Below, piece by piece: positions 24,386-33,792 of a stretch of 64,000 bases of DNA; positions within the stretch are counted from its first letter, which is position 1, and every line of letters starts with the position of its first letter. Where the stretch lies: assembly GCA_031553215.1 (NCBI GenBank), contig JAVBLW010000006.1, forward strand, positions 186,001 to 250,000. The letters run 5' to 3'. Origin of the DNA: JAVBLW01 sp031553215. Its GTDB lineage: Bacteria > Bacillota_I > Bacilli_A > Acholeplasmatales > Anaeroplasmataceae. Below the pieces are notes generated by a model. That model did not search any database. It worked only from the letters and a program-made list of their open reading frames with translations, and was not told the DNA's origin. Position numbers and translations under genes: made by a program.

Positions 24386-26490
24386 TTTTGTTCACCACGA
24401 AAATTAGCATAGTCACTTTCTAAAACAAAATCAACTCGGCGTTCCTTTTTGTTTGTATCATATACAACTATATTAACTTTTTCCCCTATTTTATAAGTTA
24501 CCTTACCATTAGATAATGTCATACTCTTTTCATTGTATGTGAAATATCCATTCATATTACTAATATGAATTAATCCTTCTATTCCATTAGATAAGCTTAC
24601 AAACATTCCAAATGATGTAATACTATTAATTACACCTTCATAGCTTTGTCCAATGTAATTAGACATGTACATAGCCATAAGCATATCATTTACATCTCTT
24701 TCACATTCCACAGCTTTTCTTTCTTGAACTGATGATTGTAATGATACTTCACTTAATATAGATTGATAGAAGGTAAAATCTTCATCAAAGTTCTTTGGAT
24801 TAATAAGTAAGGTTTTTACTAATCTATGAACCATTAAATCTGGATATCTTCTTATTGGTGATGTGAAGTGACAATAATATTGGAAGGCTAATCCATAATG
24901 TCCTAAATTTTTAGGATCATATTTAGCTTTCATCATTGATCTAAGCATCATTTGATTTACAACATAGTACTCAGGTTTACCTTTAACTTCATTCATTGTA
25001 TCTTGAATTACCTTAGGCAATATCTTTTTAACGGTTTTAATGTTAAATCCTAGCGTTCTAATGAAATTGAATGTGTTCTCTAGTCTCTCTTGTTCAGGAG
25101 CCTCATGAACGCGGTAAACGCAAGGTAGGTGCATTATATCCATATGATACGCTACTGTTTCATTCGCAGTTAGCATAAAGTCTTCAATTAATAGTTCTCC
25201 AACTCCTCTTGTACGTAGTACAAATTCTGTTGGTTCACCTTTATCATTTAAAGATATTTTAAATTCTGGGGCATCAAAATCAAGAGCTCCTTTTTTAGTG
25301 CGTCTATCTCTTATGATCTGACTTAATTCATACATGTTTTTAATCATTTCATAAATATCACTATATTCAGTAATTAAGTCTTGATCATTATCAGTTAACA
25401 TTTTATTTATTTTACTATAAGTCATTCTATGTGAGGATTTAATAACCCCTTCACATATTTCATAATTCACTAAATTACCTTTATTATCTATTTCCATAAC
25501 ACAAGATAAAACTAATCTATTTACACCTTCATTTAAGGAACAAATTCCATTAGATAACTTATGTGGCAACATAGGTATAACTCTATCAGCTAAATAAACA
25601 CTGGTTCCTCTTCTAAAGGCTTCTACATCAAGAGGACTATCCATAGTCACATATTCACTAACATCCGCTATATGTACTCCTAATTGATAGTTACCATTTT
25701 CTAGTATTTTGACATTAACGGCATCATCAAAGTCTTTGGCTTCTTCACCATCAATAGTAATAATTACTTCATTAGTAAAATCTTTTCTATTAGGATAATC
25801 TTCTAATTTAACATCGATTGGTGTATCAATAGCTTGCTTCATAGCATCTTCAGGGAATTCTAATTCAAATCCATATTGTAGGGCAATTAAACTAATATCC
25901 ACTCCTGGATCATCTTTATGACCAACAACCTTTTCAATAATTGCTTCCGTTTTAGGTCCCGCATATTTAGTTATTTTAGCTACTACAAGATTGTCAGGTA
26001 CTGCACCATTTAAGTTTTCTTCTTTTACATTGGCTTTTAAATCAAACTTAGAATCATGGGATATTACTAAGTAGCTTATTCCTGTTTTACTTTTTTTAAC
26101 TACTAATTTCCCATAAATCTTATCCTTAGCACGAGTAATTACTTTTACTACAATACCAGTATCTAATTTTTGATTTCCAATTTTAGGTAAAACATAAAAA
26201 CCTACTTCATCTCCCGTAAATGATCCCATAATATCATTTTCAGAAACAAAGTAGTCAGTTTCTTCACCTTCTACTTTAATAAATCCAAATCCCTTATCTT
26301 TGATATCAATGATACCTTTTTTGTATATATAATAATTTTCACCTTTTTTATATATACGTTCTTCAGTAATTAGTTCATCTAATTTCTCTCTTAAATAAGA
26401 CATTGAAATATTAGTTTTTTTATTTAAATCGTTTATTTGGTGGCAATAAGGTAAACTTAAAGCCGTAATTATTTTTTCTTTATGATCCAT
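24382..26490 (-). CDS. rnr: Ribonuclease R
   Basis: I use ATG 26490, where GAGGAGG is placed correctly; the upstream in-frame extension overlaps secG and is not credible. The 702-residue product has an N-terminal winged helix, two cold-shock OB folds (KGFGFIKVEGEETDYFV), the RNB domain with VITIDGEEAKDFDDAVNVK and HIADVSEYV carrying the catalytic aspartates, and a C-terminal S1 domain (GVINSITSFGMFVSLSNGIE). It degrades structured RNA 3' to 5' and takes part in tmRNA-linked decay of faulty mRNA, in keeping with its coupling to smpB. Confidence 0.96.
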   Translation of the reverse strand: MDHKEKIITALSLPYCHQINDLNKKTNISMSYLREKLDELITEERIYKKGENYYIYKKGIIDIKDKGFGFIKVEGEETDYFVSENDIMGSFTGDEVGFYVLPKIGNQKLDTGIVVKVITRAKDKIYGKLVVKKSKTGISYLVISHDSKFDLKANVKEENLNGAVPDNLVVAKITKYAGPKTEAIIEKVVGHKDDPGVDISLIALQYGFELEFPEDAMKQAIDTPIDVKLEDYPNRKDFTNEVIITIDGEEAKDFDDAVNVKILENGNYQLGVHIADVSEYVTMDSPLDVEAFRRGTSVYLADRVIPMLPHKLSNGICSLNEGVNRLVLSCVMEIDNKGNLVNYEICEGVIKSSHRMTYSKINKMLTDNDQDLITEYSDIYEMIKNMYELSQIIRDRRTKKGALDFDAPEFKISLNDKGEPTEFVLRTRGVGELLIEDFMLTANETVAYHMDIMHLPCVYRVHEAPEQERLENTFNFIRTLGFNIKTVKKILPKVIQDTMNEVKGKPEYYVVNQMMLRSMMKAKYDPKNLGHYGLAFQYYCHFTSPIRRYPDLMVHRLVKTLLINPKNFDEDFTFYQSILSEVSLQSSVQERKAVECERDVNDMLMAMYMSNYIGQSYEGVINSITSFGMFVSLSNGIEGLIHISNMNGYFTYNEKSMTLSNGKVTYKIGEKVNIVVYDTNKKERRVDFVLESDYANFRGEQK

Positions 26491-26510
26491 ATGTACCTCC
26501 TCATAAAAAC

Positions 26511-26536
26511 AAAAAGATTTCAATTGAAATCTTTTT
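26511..26536 (-). terminator. Terminator between secG and rnr
   Basis: Perfect arms AAAAAGATTTCA and TGAAATCTTTTT surround a two-base loop, with T runs on both strands. On the minus strand it follows secG by a few bases, so rnr is reached by read-through or by its own promoter. Confidence 0.7.
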
Positions 26537-26539
26537 TGA

Positions 26540-26767
26540 TTATTTATTAATAATTGCTGAAGCCATAACCAAGACAAAGAAACAAATAGCTAAACCAGCA
26601 GTTGCTCTTTGTAAAAAAAGTTCAACTCCACGAGTTTTTTGATTCTTGAATAATTCAGTTTTATTTCCACTGAAGGCATCATTAATATTGTCTTTTGATT
26701 CTTGCAACATTACTATTATAATCAATAAAATCGCATTTATTACTATAAATATATCTAATACACCCAT
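26540..26767 (-). CDS. secG: Protein translocase subunit SecG
   Basis: Start at ATG 26767, after GGAGGAAATAATA. The 75-residue protein has two transmembrane helices (about 2-23 and 51-73) with the SecG loop between them (MLQESKDNINDAFSG). It is part of the SecYEG channel and helps SecA-driven export. The order eno-secG-rnr-smpB is typical of Bacillota. Confidence 0.93.
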   Translation of the reverse strand: MGVLDIFIVINAILLIIIVMLQESKDNINDAFSGNKTELFKNQKTRGVELFLQRATAGLAICFFVLVMASAIINK

Positions 26768-26872
26768 TATTATTTCCTCCAATAAAACAGCTATACACAG
26801 TTAGTATAACTTAACTAACAAAAAAAATACTATTAGGATTATATCATATCTATAAATTTTAATCAATAAGAA

Positions 26873-26905
26873 TAAAAAAAAGAGTAAACTTTTTTGTTTA
26901 CTCTT
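26873..26905 (-). terminator. Terminator of eno
   Basis: Perfect arms AAGAGTAAAC (26880-26889) and GTTTACTCTT (26896-26905) are followed on the minus strand by eight T. It lies just after the enolase stop. Confidence 0.88.
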
Positions 26906-26911
26906 AAGAAA

Positions 26912-28219
26912 TTACTTCTTTAAATTGTAGAATGATTTTAATCCATCAAATACAGCTACTTTTTCTTCTCCATAGCAATTTAATTGATCTTCAATTCTTA
27001 ATAATTGATTATATTTCGCAACTCTATCAGTACGGCTTAAAGAACCAGTTTTGATTTGTCCAGCATTTGTAGCTACAACGATATCAGAAATAGTAGTATC
27101 TTCAGTTTCTCCTGAACGGTGGCTAACTACTGCAGTATATCCAGCACGTTTTGCCATTTCGATAGCTTCGAAAGTTTCAGTTAAAGTACCAATTTGGTTA
27201 ACTTTAATTAAGATTGCATTAGCAACACCTTTTTCGATACCCATAGCTAAACGCTTAGTGTTAGTAACGAATAAGTCATCTCCAACTAATTGAACTGATT
27301 TTCCTAATTTATCAGTTAATAATTTCCATCCAGCCCAGTCATCTTGATCTAAACCATCTTCGATAGTAATGATTGGGAATTCTTTACATAAATCAGCATA
27401 GAATTCAACGATTTCTTCAGCAGTTAAACTTCTTCCTTCTGCTTTTAAATCATATTTTTTAGTTTCAGCATTATAGAATTCACTTGCAGCACAGTCGATT
27501 CCTAAATAAATATCTTTACCTGGAACATAACCAGCAGCTGTAATAGCTTCAACAACAGCTTGGAATGCAGCTCTGTTAGATTCTAATTTAGGTGCATATC
27601 CACCTTCATCTCCAACTGCAGTATTGCATCCTTTTGCTTTTAAGATTTTCTTTAACGCATGGAAAACTTCTGCTCCCCAACGTAATGCTTCTTTAAAGCA
27701 GCAAGCATTTGCACAAACGATCATGATTTCTTGGAAATCAATACACCAGTCAGCATGTGCTCCACCATTTAAAATGTTCATCATTGGTAATGGTAATTGT
27801 TTTGCATTAACTCCACCTAAGTAGCTATATAATTCAACTCCTAGATAGTCTGCAGCACATCTAGCAACTGCCATAGATACACCTAAAATAGCATTTGCTC
27901 CTAATTTACCTTTATTTTCTGTTCCGTCTAAAGCAATCATCTTCTTATCAATAACAACTTGTTGGCGAACATCATAACCTAATAAAGCTGGTTGAATAAC
28001 GTCATTAACGTTAGCTACTGCTTTAGTAGTTCCTTTTCCTAAATATCTGTTTTTATCTCCATCTCTTAATTCTACAGCTTCATAAATTCCTGTAGATGCA
28101 CCAGATGGAACAAGCGCACGTCCAAAAGCTCCACTTTCAGTATAAACTTCAACTTCAACAGTTGGATTTCCTCTTGAATCTAAAACTTCTCTTGCATATA
28201 TTCTTGTAATAATAGGCAT
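26912..28219 (-). CDS. eno: Enolase
   Basis: Start at ATG 28219 (MPIITRIYAREVLDSRGNPT), with AAGGAG nine bases upstream. The 435-residue protein has the loop SGASTG, the metal and catalytic residues in GDEGGYAP, IEDGLDQDDW, GDDLFVTN and KVNQIGTLTET, and the signature SHRSGETEDT. It interconverts 2-phosphoglycerate and phosphoenolpyruvate in glycolysis. The codon choice is more regular and slightly less AT-rich than in neighbours, as expected for a highly expressed gene. Confidence 0.98.
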   Translation of the reverse strand: MPIITRIYAREVLDSRGNPTVEVEVYTESGAFGRALVPSGASTGIYEAVELRDGDKNRYLGKGTTKAVANVNDVIQPALLGYDVRQQVVIDKKMIALDGTENKGKLGANAILGVSMAVARCAADYLGVELYSYLGGVNAKQLPLPMMNILNGGAHADWCIDFQEIMIVCANACCFKEALRWGAEVFHALKKILKAKGCNTAVGDEGGYAPKLESNRAAFQAVVEAITAAGYVPGKDIYLGIDCAASEFYNAETKKYDLKAEGRSLTAEEIVEFYADLCKEFPIITIEDGLDQDDWAGWKLLTDKLGKSVQLVGDDLFVTNTKRLAMGIEKGVANAILIKVNQIGTLTETFEAIEMAKRAGYTAVVSHRSGETEDTTISDIVVATNAGQIKTGSLSRTDRVAKYNQLLRIEDQLNCYGEEKVAVFDGLKSFYNLKK

Positions 28220-28327
28220 AAATACATCTCCTTGTAAATATAATTGTTTTTTTACCATAGATATTATATCTTAAATAAATTAAAAAATAAACATCTATTT
28301 TGCTTTTTTACTATAATTGATAACGCT

Positions 28328-28834
28328 TTAGTGGCTCTTTGTTATTCTAAAAGCCGTTATCATACTAAATACATAAAATACTACCTTTAAAAACGACCAA
28401 AATATCACGTCATAATCAAATGGTTTATATAACCAAAGAATATAACGAGGATTATAATTCAACTTAAAGAATTCCCAGTAATAACCCTTAGGGAATATAT
28501 TTATTTCCCTAACAAGATAATATATTGTACAATGCATTTCTACAACATTATAAATATAAATTGCTAAAATTGATAATAAAATAACATAAATTGAATATAA
28601 AATATGATAATTAAAGAACGCTCTTCTTACCCTTTTAGCTATCATTGGTGGAATAAAGAATATTGCAATTGTAAAACTTGTACCATTAATATCAAAAATA
28701 CAATGAATAATCCCATCAATTATTCCACATATAACAGAAACCAAAATGAATGCTATAAATCCATACAATAATACATATTTTAAGTCATCCTTATATATTG
28801 GCTCCTTAAATTTATTTCCCAATCTTCTTAACAT
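28328..28834 (-). CDS. Membrane protein of unknown function
   Basis: The 168-residue protein has four likely transmembrane helices (about 23-45, 52-66, 76-96, 142-163) and a short basic N terminus. I recognise no family. It starts 11 bases after the end of the ABC permease gene and so probably belongs to the same transcript. It could be an accessory part of that exporter. Confidence 0.6.
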   Translation of the reverse strand: MLRRLGNKFKEPIYKDDLKYVLLYGFIAFILVSVICGIIDGIIHCIFDINGTSFTIAIFFIPPMIAKRVRRAFFNYHILYSIYVILLSILAIYIYNVVEMHCTIYYLVREINIFPKGYYWEFFKLNYNPRYILWLYKPFDYDVIFWSFLKVVFYVFSMITAFRITKSH

Positions 28835-28845
28835 AAACTACTCCC

Positions 28846-29616
28846 TTATTTCAAATCTATCTTTTGAAATAGCACAGTACCTAAAGTTCCAATCATTCCA
28901 GTTATAACTACATTATTAATAAGTGATTTCACTATATCCATACCACTAATACTATCTTTCATTATTACTATCATTTGACCAAGAGGACTGACTTTAAAAA
29001 TAAATTCCAGTACTCCTCCCATTTCTAATTGGTGAACTATTTGAAAAACAGACACAACAATTACAAATAAAAGATATAGAACTACCGATACCCCTGTTTT
29101 CTTTATTATCATCGCGAGCAACGTGACAAATGAAAACAAAGATATATACATTAGACACCCTAAAAGAGTCACCTTTAGGATATGTACTACCTCCGCCCCA
29201 TTAATAGCTTTACCATAATCAAAGAAAATAACAGCTATTAAAAAAGATAATATGGCATTTAAAATCACATATAGTGCTCCTAATGCTGTAACAACTATGA
29301 AATTTACTAAGTATATTTTGCTTTTTGAATTACCTGCAATTATCTTATTTCTAACTGTTCCATTACTAAATTCAACACATAAATACATAATTAATACAAT
29401 AGGAATAACTATTCCAACATTATTAGAAAAACTAAACGATGAAGTAAAAATACTCCTTCCATCAACAACAAATGAAAGTGCACCATCCGTTTTATTATCT
29501 ATCGTAGAGTAAATTAATGCACTAAACATTGCAAATCCAAAGATAATTCCAATCATTACCTTTAAACTTTTACTTTTTCTAATCTTAACAAGTTCTGCTC
29601 TTAATAAATTAGACAT
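28846..29616 (-). CDS. ABC-2 type transporter permease
   Basis: Start at ATG 29616 after GGGAGG. The 256-residue protein has six hydrophobic segments, and an N-terminal amphipathic start (MSNLLRAELVKIRKSKSLKV) typical of ABC-2 permeases of the bacitracin/lantibiotic-immunity type. It overlaps the ATPase gene by eight bases. The pair should export a lipid-soluble or peptide compound, or act in envelope resistance. The substrate cannot be read from sequence. Confidence 0.82.
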   Translation of the reverse strand: MSNLLRAELVKIRKSKSLKVMIGIIFGFAMFSALIYSTIDNKTDGALSFVVDGRSIFTSSFSFSNNVGIVIPIVLIMYLCVEFSNGTVRNKIIAGNSKSKIYLVNFIVVTALGALYVILNAILSFLIAVIFFDYGKAINGAEVVHILKVTLLGCLMYISLFSFVTLLAMIIKKTGVSVVLYLLFVIVVSVFQIVHQLEMGGVLEFIFKVSPLGQMIVIMKDSISGMDIVKSLINNVVITGMIGTLGTVLFQKIDLK

Positions 29617-30529
29617 TTTCTTTACCTCCCACAATATTTAGATAATAATCCTCTACTGTTTGAGTAACAACATTTATATCCAATACTGATATATTAGATT
29701 TTGATAATAATATAGTTAACTCAGAGAAATTTATTGTTCCTTGTATTCTTAATATATTCCCAATTATTTTATAATCAACTATTCCATTTGAAGTTAAAAT
29801 TTCTTCTAAATTATCAATTTTATCAAGTTTAAATTCTGAATATTTTTTTACACTATCATTAACTTCCTGAGCAGTTACTTCCTTAATAAGTTCACCATGA
29901 TGGATAATTCCATATTTAGTAGCTATTTTAGATAATTCACTTAGGATATGACTTGAAATTAAAATAGTAATTTTTCTTTGTTGATTTAAATCTATTAATA
30001 AGTTTCTTAATTCAACTACCCCTTCAGGATCTAATCCATTTGTAGGTTCATCTAATATCAAAAATTCTGGATTACCTATCAAACACATAGCTATCGCTAG
30101 TCTTTGCCTCATCCCTAAAGAAAAATCTTTTGATTTTTTATCACTATTTATGACTTCACGTAAACCAACCGTAATTAATATTTCATCAATACAAGATTTA
30201 TCTTTAATACCTAATAACTCACATTGTAAAAGAAGATTATCTTTTGCAGTCATATTTTGATATATCGATGGATTTTCAACTATTGCGCCAATCCTTTTTC
30301 TTGCTTGATAAATATCTCTACTTGCTGAATGCACACCAAATAATTCAAAATCCCCTTCGGTTATATTAATTAATCCTGTAATCATACGAATTATCGTAGT
30401 TTTACCAGAACCATTTTGCCCAACAAATCCATAAATATCACCCTTATTTATAGTCATATAGGCATTATTTACTGCATATTTATCGGAATACTTTTTACTT
30501 AAACCATTAATTCTTAAAACACATTCCAT
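29609..30529 (-). CDS. ABC transporter ATP-binding protein
   Basis: The 306-residue protein has Walker A GQNGSGKTT (about 37-45), the Q loop at ENPSIY, signature FSLGMRQRLAIA (about 138-149), Walker B FLILDEPTNGLDPEG and the switch ISSHILSEL. The C-terminal 90 residues resemble those of BcrA-type ATPases. It powers the adjoining ABC-2 permease. A DUF6512-like membrane gene precedes it by about 16 bases. Confidence 0.92.
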   Translation of the reverse strand: MECVLRINGLSKKYSDKYAVNNAYMTINKGDIYGFVGQNGSGKTTIIRMITGLINITEGDFELFGVHSASRDIYQARKRIGAIVENPSIYQNMTAKDNLLLQCELLGIKDKSCIDEILITVGLREVINSDKKSKDFSLGMRQRLAIAMCLIGNPEFLILDEPTNGLDPEGVVELRNLLIDLNQQRKITILISSHILSELSKIATKYGIIHHGELIKEVTAQEVNDSVKKYSEFKLDKIDNLEEILTSNGIVDYKIIGNILRIQGTINFSELTILLSKSNISVLDINVVTQTVEDYYLNIVGGKENV

Positions 30530-30545
30530 ATTTTCTTTCCCTTCT

Positions 30546-31028
30546 TCATTTAAACATTGCTATATTAGGTGGGCTAAATGAAAACCCTACAAAAAATACT
30601 AACAATAGTGCATACAAGAACATAGCACTATAATAAAAATACTCAACATTTTCGTTAAAAAACAAACGTCTAAAATAAATAAAAACCCCAATTGTTCCAA
30701 TCATAAGCACTACATCAAAGCCAAAATAACTTCTGCCAATAATTCCCGAATAGGTGTAAAAAGCAATTATAAAAAAAATCATTCCTATAACTGATGAAAT
30801 AACATAACAAGAGAAAACCTTCATTTGCCATTTATAATAAAACATACTTATCAGCATTAATAAACTAATTGGATAAAAGAATAATTTCAAACGTTCAAAT
30901 ACACTTTCGTTCCTTGGAACAAAAAAACCGATAATTTTATTATGATTAGTCCATCCAAATAAATTAAAGCTAAGATATATCATAATAAGGCAATATATAA
31001 AAATCAAAATATTAATCTTCACTTTCAT
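30546..31028 (-). CDS. DUF6512-like membrane protein
   Basis: The 160-residue protein has five or so hydrophobic helices and the conserved-looking segment PRNESVFERLKLFFYP (about 38-53) that marks the DUF6512 type. Function is unknown in the family. It is packed between the DUF2238-like gene (four bases) and the ABC ATPase (16 bases), so probably in one operon with the transporter. Confidence 0.6.
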   Translation of the reverse strand: MKVKINILIFIYCLIMIYLSFNLFGWTNHNKIIGFFVPRNESVFERLKLFFYPISLLMLISMFYYKWQMKVFSCYVISSVIGMIFFIIAFYTYSGIIGRSYFGFDVVLMIGTIGVFIYFRRLFFNENVEYFYYSAMFLYALLLVFFVGFSFSPPNIAMFK

Positions 31029-31031
31029 GCA

Positions 31032-31757
31032 CTAATCATCTTCTTCATTATACCTTTTTTTAGTCTCATTAACAACATATTCTTTTTTATTCTTTGTAAT
31101 ACTGCCCTCTAAAAAACTGCCTTTTTTCCTTATATTTAAACCACCAATTATTGCAATTACAATACCACCAGAAAGATCTAAAAATAAATCTTTAATAGTA
31201 TCAGTCAAAGCATAATGTCCACTTAAAGCATCACCATCTGCAATTGTCGCTCCATCAAGCATAAATTGTTGCATATTTAGATCAAAGAAACCATCAATTC
31301 CATATTCAACTATTTCCCATACTGCTCCTATACAAACAACTAAACTTACTACATATAAACAAATATGCCACGTAGGAACTTTTAGACCCTTTCTAAATAT
31401 AGTCATATCAATTATTCCAAACCAAATTGCACCCATATATACTCCAGAGGAAAAATGAATAAAGGAATCCCACCATTTTGTTCTTCCATAAAAATTACAT
31501 ACTTCACCAAATAAGAAAGATGCAATCATAAATAGTACGTACATTAATTCTAACTTATATGATATTTTTATCTTACATAACTTATTAAGCAAGTACGGCA
31601 CTAGCATTGATAATCCTAATATTAATCCTTGAATAATATTAAAATTCCATAAGGTTCTATCACCTTTTTTTAAAATTATTTCGACAATTGAAGCCACAAT
31701 AATCAAAAAAGATAGAATCATAACACACAAAGATATCTTTAAAAATCTATATTTCAA
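31032..31757 (-). CDS. YjdF/DUF2238-like membrane protein
   Basis: The 241-residue protein has six likely transmembrane helices and the family hallmark polar residues inside the membrane: FYGRTKWWDSFIHFSSGVY (about 88-106) and VWEIVEYGIDGFF (about 143-155), followed by LTDTIKDLFLDLSGG. These Asp/His/Glu motifs recall those of membrane-embedded enzymes, but no function is established. The C terminus is charged. It heads the transporter cluster. Confidence 0.65.
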   Translation of the reverse strand: MKYRFLKISLCVMILSFLIIVASIVEIILKKGDRTLWNFNIIQGLILGLSMLVPYLLNKLCKIKISYKLELMYVLFMIASFLFGEVCNFYGRTKWWDSFIHFSSGVYMGAIWFGIIDMTIFRKGLKVPTWHICLYVVSLVVCIGAVWEIVEYGIDGFFDLNMQQFMLDGATIADGDALSGHYALTDTIKDLFLDLSGGIVIAIIGGLNIRKKGSFLEGSITKNKKEYVVNETKKRYNEEDD

Positions 31758-31783
31758 TTAAATCACCTTTTATAGTATGCAAC

Positions 31784-31816
31784 AAAGCTGATAATTTTTT
31801 CATAATTATCAGCTTT
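31784..31816. terminator. Hairpin after the DUF4097 gene
   Basis: Perfect 13-base arms AAAGCTGATAATT and AATTATCAGCTTT. The plus-strand side has the better T run; on the minus strand the tail is TTTGTTG. It separates the PadR operon from the YjdF-like gene. Confidence 0.55.
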
Positions 31817-31823
31817 TTCTAAT

Positions 31824-32618
31824 TTAATTTTGATATGTTATTTTCTTATCTCCTAATGTTACATCAAGAATTACTATTAAATCACCTTTAGCATGATTTA
31901 ATTTTATATTAATATCTCCACATGTAATACTAGCATCTACCTTAACACCAATGCTTCCGGTATACTTAATATCTCCATTTGTTAATTTAATATATAAATC
32001 ATTAACATTAGATTCCGTAATCTTGCAACTACCATTTGTTAATTTAAATCTTCCATTTTCACTAACATTTATATTACTTAATTCAAAACTACCATTAGTA
32101 GATTTCATAGTTAAATTTGTAAAATTTGATTCTTTTATAACTATATAATTATTTGTACCATCAATATTACAATCAATAACATTTAAATTTTTTACTTCTA
32201 CTTTACCATTTGTATTAACTATTTTTAACTCGCTTAAAATCTGTTCTGGTAAAGTTATTTCCATCTTTCCTCTATATCTTGGTAAATTAACTAATTTATC
32301 TTGCCATTTCTTAGAATATACTTGATTTATTACTAACGTATCATTTTCATTAGTAATAGTATATTTTCTAATATCACTTTCAGTATAACTAATTTTTATG
32401 GTTGATACAGTAGAATCAGTTTTAATTATTAAATTTTCTACCTTTTCATTAATTTCGATTTTGTCAACCATATTACCTTCATAACTAGCATCAACTAAAC
32501 CTTCTTCGCTAAACAAAGTATTCATATCAAAATCAGCCTTTACTACTGATACAATAACTGCGATTATTCCTAAAACCAAGAATAATGAGCCAACAATTAC
32601 AAATTTTTTAATTTTCAT
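31824..32618 (-). CDS. DUF4097-family beta-helix protein, membrane-anchored
   Basis: Start at ATG 32618, seven bases after AAGGTG. The 264-residue protein has one N-terminal transmembrane helix (about 5-27) and an extracellular part made of short beta repeats rich in Thr, Asn and Gly (NGKVEVKNL, NGSFELSNI, NGSCKITES, NGDIKYTGS), as in the DUF4097/adhesin-like family. Its start overlaps DUF1700 by 11 bases. PadR-DUF1700-DUF4097 is a conserved trio; the envelope-related role is not established. Confidence 0.78.
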   Translation of the reverse strand: MKIKKFVIVGSLFLVLGIIAVIVSVVKADFDMNTLFSEEGLVDASYEGNMVDKIEINEKVENLIIKTDSTVSTIKISYTESDIRKYTITNENDTLVINQVYSKKWQDKLVNLPRYRGKMEITLPEQILSELKIVNTNGKVEVKNLNVIDCNIDGTNNYIVIKESNFTNLTMKSTNGSFELSNINVSENGRFKLTNGSCKITESNVNDLYIKLTNGDIKYTGSIGVKVDASITCGDINIKLNHAKGDLIVILDVTLGDKKITYQN

Positions 32619-33321
32619 TTGCCAGCACCTTCTTTCTCTTACCAATAAGACGATTAATTTGATTAATTATCCACTTAGCTAATTTCATATATACTTTTAT
32701 TACAAACCCAAACAATTTTATCATAATAGGACTTAATAAGATTCCTATACCTATCATGATTAGTCCTGATCCTACTAAGAAGATACCATATGCCGTTGAA
32801 ATTGATAATATACCTACTACAATTACTGCAAGACCAGATATTACTAACGCTATTGATGCAACCACAAAACCGAACATTGCGGCTATACCACCAACAAACA
32901 CCCCAATCGTCACACCTAATATTCCACAAATTAATCCTATCCAAATAGGAAATGTAATAATAATTAATAATATATATAAACCAATATTTCTTTCTTTTTT
33001 TACTGGTTTATTAGTATTTTTAGTTGATTCTTCTTTTTTTGTATCTTCAACCTTAGTTTCTTCTACATTATTAACTTCTTCATCTAGGATATCATCAGCA
33101 TTTATTTTTTTATAATTATTTTCTATATTACTAACATTTAATTTTCTAACAATTTCATTCATTGTTCCTAAATTATAAATAACTTGTTCCTCAGTATAAC
33201 CAGTTCTATCAATAGTATCTTCGATAAGTTCATCATAGTATGTAATAATATTTTCTCGTTCTGTTTTTTCTATATGTGATATCCTTTCAGATAATTCTCT
33301 CAAGAATTCTCTTTTTCTCAT
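32608..33321 (-). CDS. DUF1700-family membrane protein
   Basis: Start at ATG 33321 (MRKREFLRELSERI), which overlaps the padR stop in ATGA. The 237-residue protein has the DUF1700 N-terminal helical domain (about 1-60; YYDELIEDTIDRTGYTEEQV), an acidic linker, and a Gly/Ile-rich membrane domain (about 110-215) with four helices. It is co-expressed with PadR and DUF4097 and may be the sensor or effector in that circuit. Confidence 0.82.
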   Translation of the reverse strand: MRKREFLRELSERISHIEKTERENIITYYDELIEDTIDRTGYTEEQVIYNLGTMNEIVRKLNVSNIENNYKKINADDILDEEVNNVEETKVEDTKKEESTKNTNKPVKKERNIGLYILLIIITFPIWIGLICGILGVTIGVFVGGIAAMFGFVVASIALVISGLAVIVVGILSISTAYGIFLVGSGLIMIGIGILLSPIMIKLFGFVIKVYMKLAKWIINQINRLIGKRKKVLANEN

Positions 33322-33635
33322 AAATATCGCTCCCTTGCTTCTATAAATTTGTATACACTTTCCATTTCTTTCCACTCATCAACAAAGTCTTTTACCTTTT
33401 GTCTACCTACATGAGTAATCTGATAGTATTTTCTTGTTCTACCATTAAACTCTTTTGTAAAAGTTTCTAGAAAGCCACCAGTTTCAAGTCTCCTTAATAT
33501 TGGATATAAAGTAGACTCTGATATTTCTATTATCTCCGAAATATCACTAATTATTTTATATCCATAGGAAGCTTCTCTTTTTAAACTAGCTAATACACAA
33601 ACTTCTACAAGTCCTTTTTTTAACTGTATGTTCAA
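33318..33635 (-). CDS. PadR-family transcriptional regulator
   Basis: The 105-residue protein has the PadR winged helix (VCVLASLKREASYGYKIISD, then STLYPILRRLETGGFLETF) and ends in a short C-terminal helix. It is the first gene of its operon and overlaps the next one by four bases. Its promoter contains two copies of a perfect palindrome, so autorepression is likely. Confidence 0.92.
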   Translation of the reverse strand: MNIQLKKGLVEVCVLASLKREASYGYKIISDISEIIEISESTLYPILRRLETGGFLETFTKEFNGRTRKYYQITHVGRQKVKDFVDEWKEMESVYKFIEARERYL

Positions 33636-33651
33636 ATTATCACTCCTATAA

Positions 33652-33740
33652 TACTATGCATTACATAGTATAGTATTTAAAAAAATATATCTTTTCTTGT
33701 ATTACACCCATAGTATACTATGCATAGTATAGCAAGTCAA
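33652..33740 (-). promoter_or_regulatory. PadR operon promoter with two palindromic operators
   Basis: The minus strand has TTGACT, a 17-base spacer and TATACT. The palindrome TATACTATGCATAGTATA (within 33711-33733) covers the spacer and the -10. A second, imperfect copy (33652-33676, ACTATGCATTACATAGTATA) lies between the start site and the gene. Operators of this kind with an ATGCAT centre fit PadR binding. Confidence 0.75.
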
Positions 33741-33765
33741 TACATTTTTTCGATATTTTTAAAAA

Positions 33766-33790
33766 ATCCCCGAATTTAATCGAGGATTGT
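33766..33790 (-). terminator. Terminator of the 716-residue gene
   Basis: Eight-base arms AATCCTCG and CGGGGATT (one G-T pair) with an AT-rich loop, followed by six T on the minus strand. Confidence 0.85.
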
Positions 33791-33792
33791 TG

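Noticed and set aside
32756..33115. 119-residue plus-strand ORF rich in Ile/Thr/Pro
   Set aside because: Antisense shadow of the DUF1700 membrane domain; no RBS or promoter.
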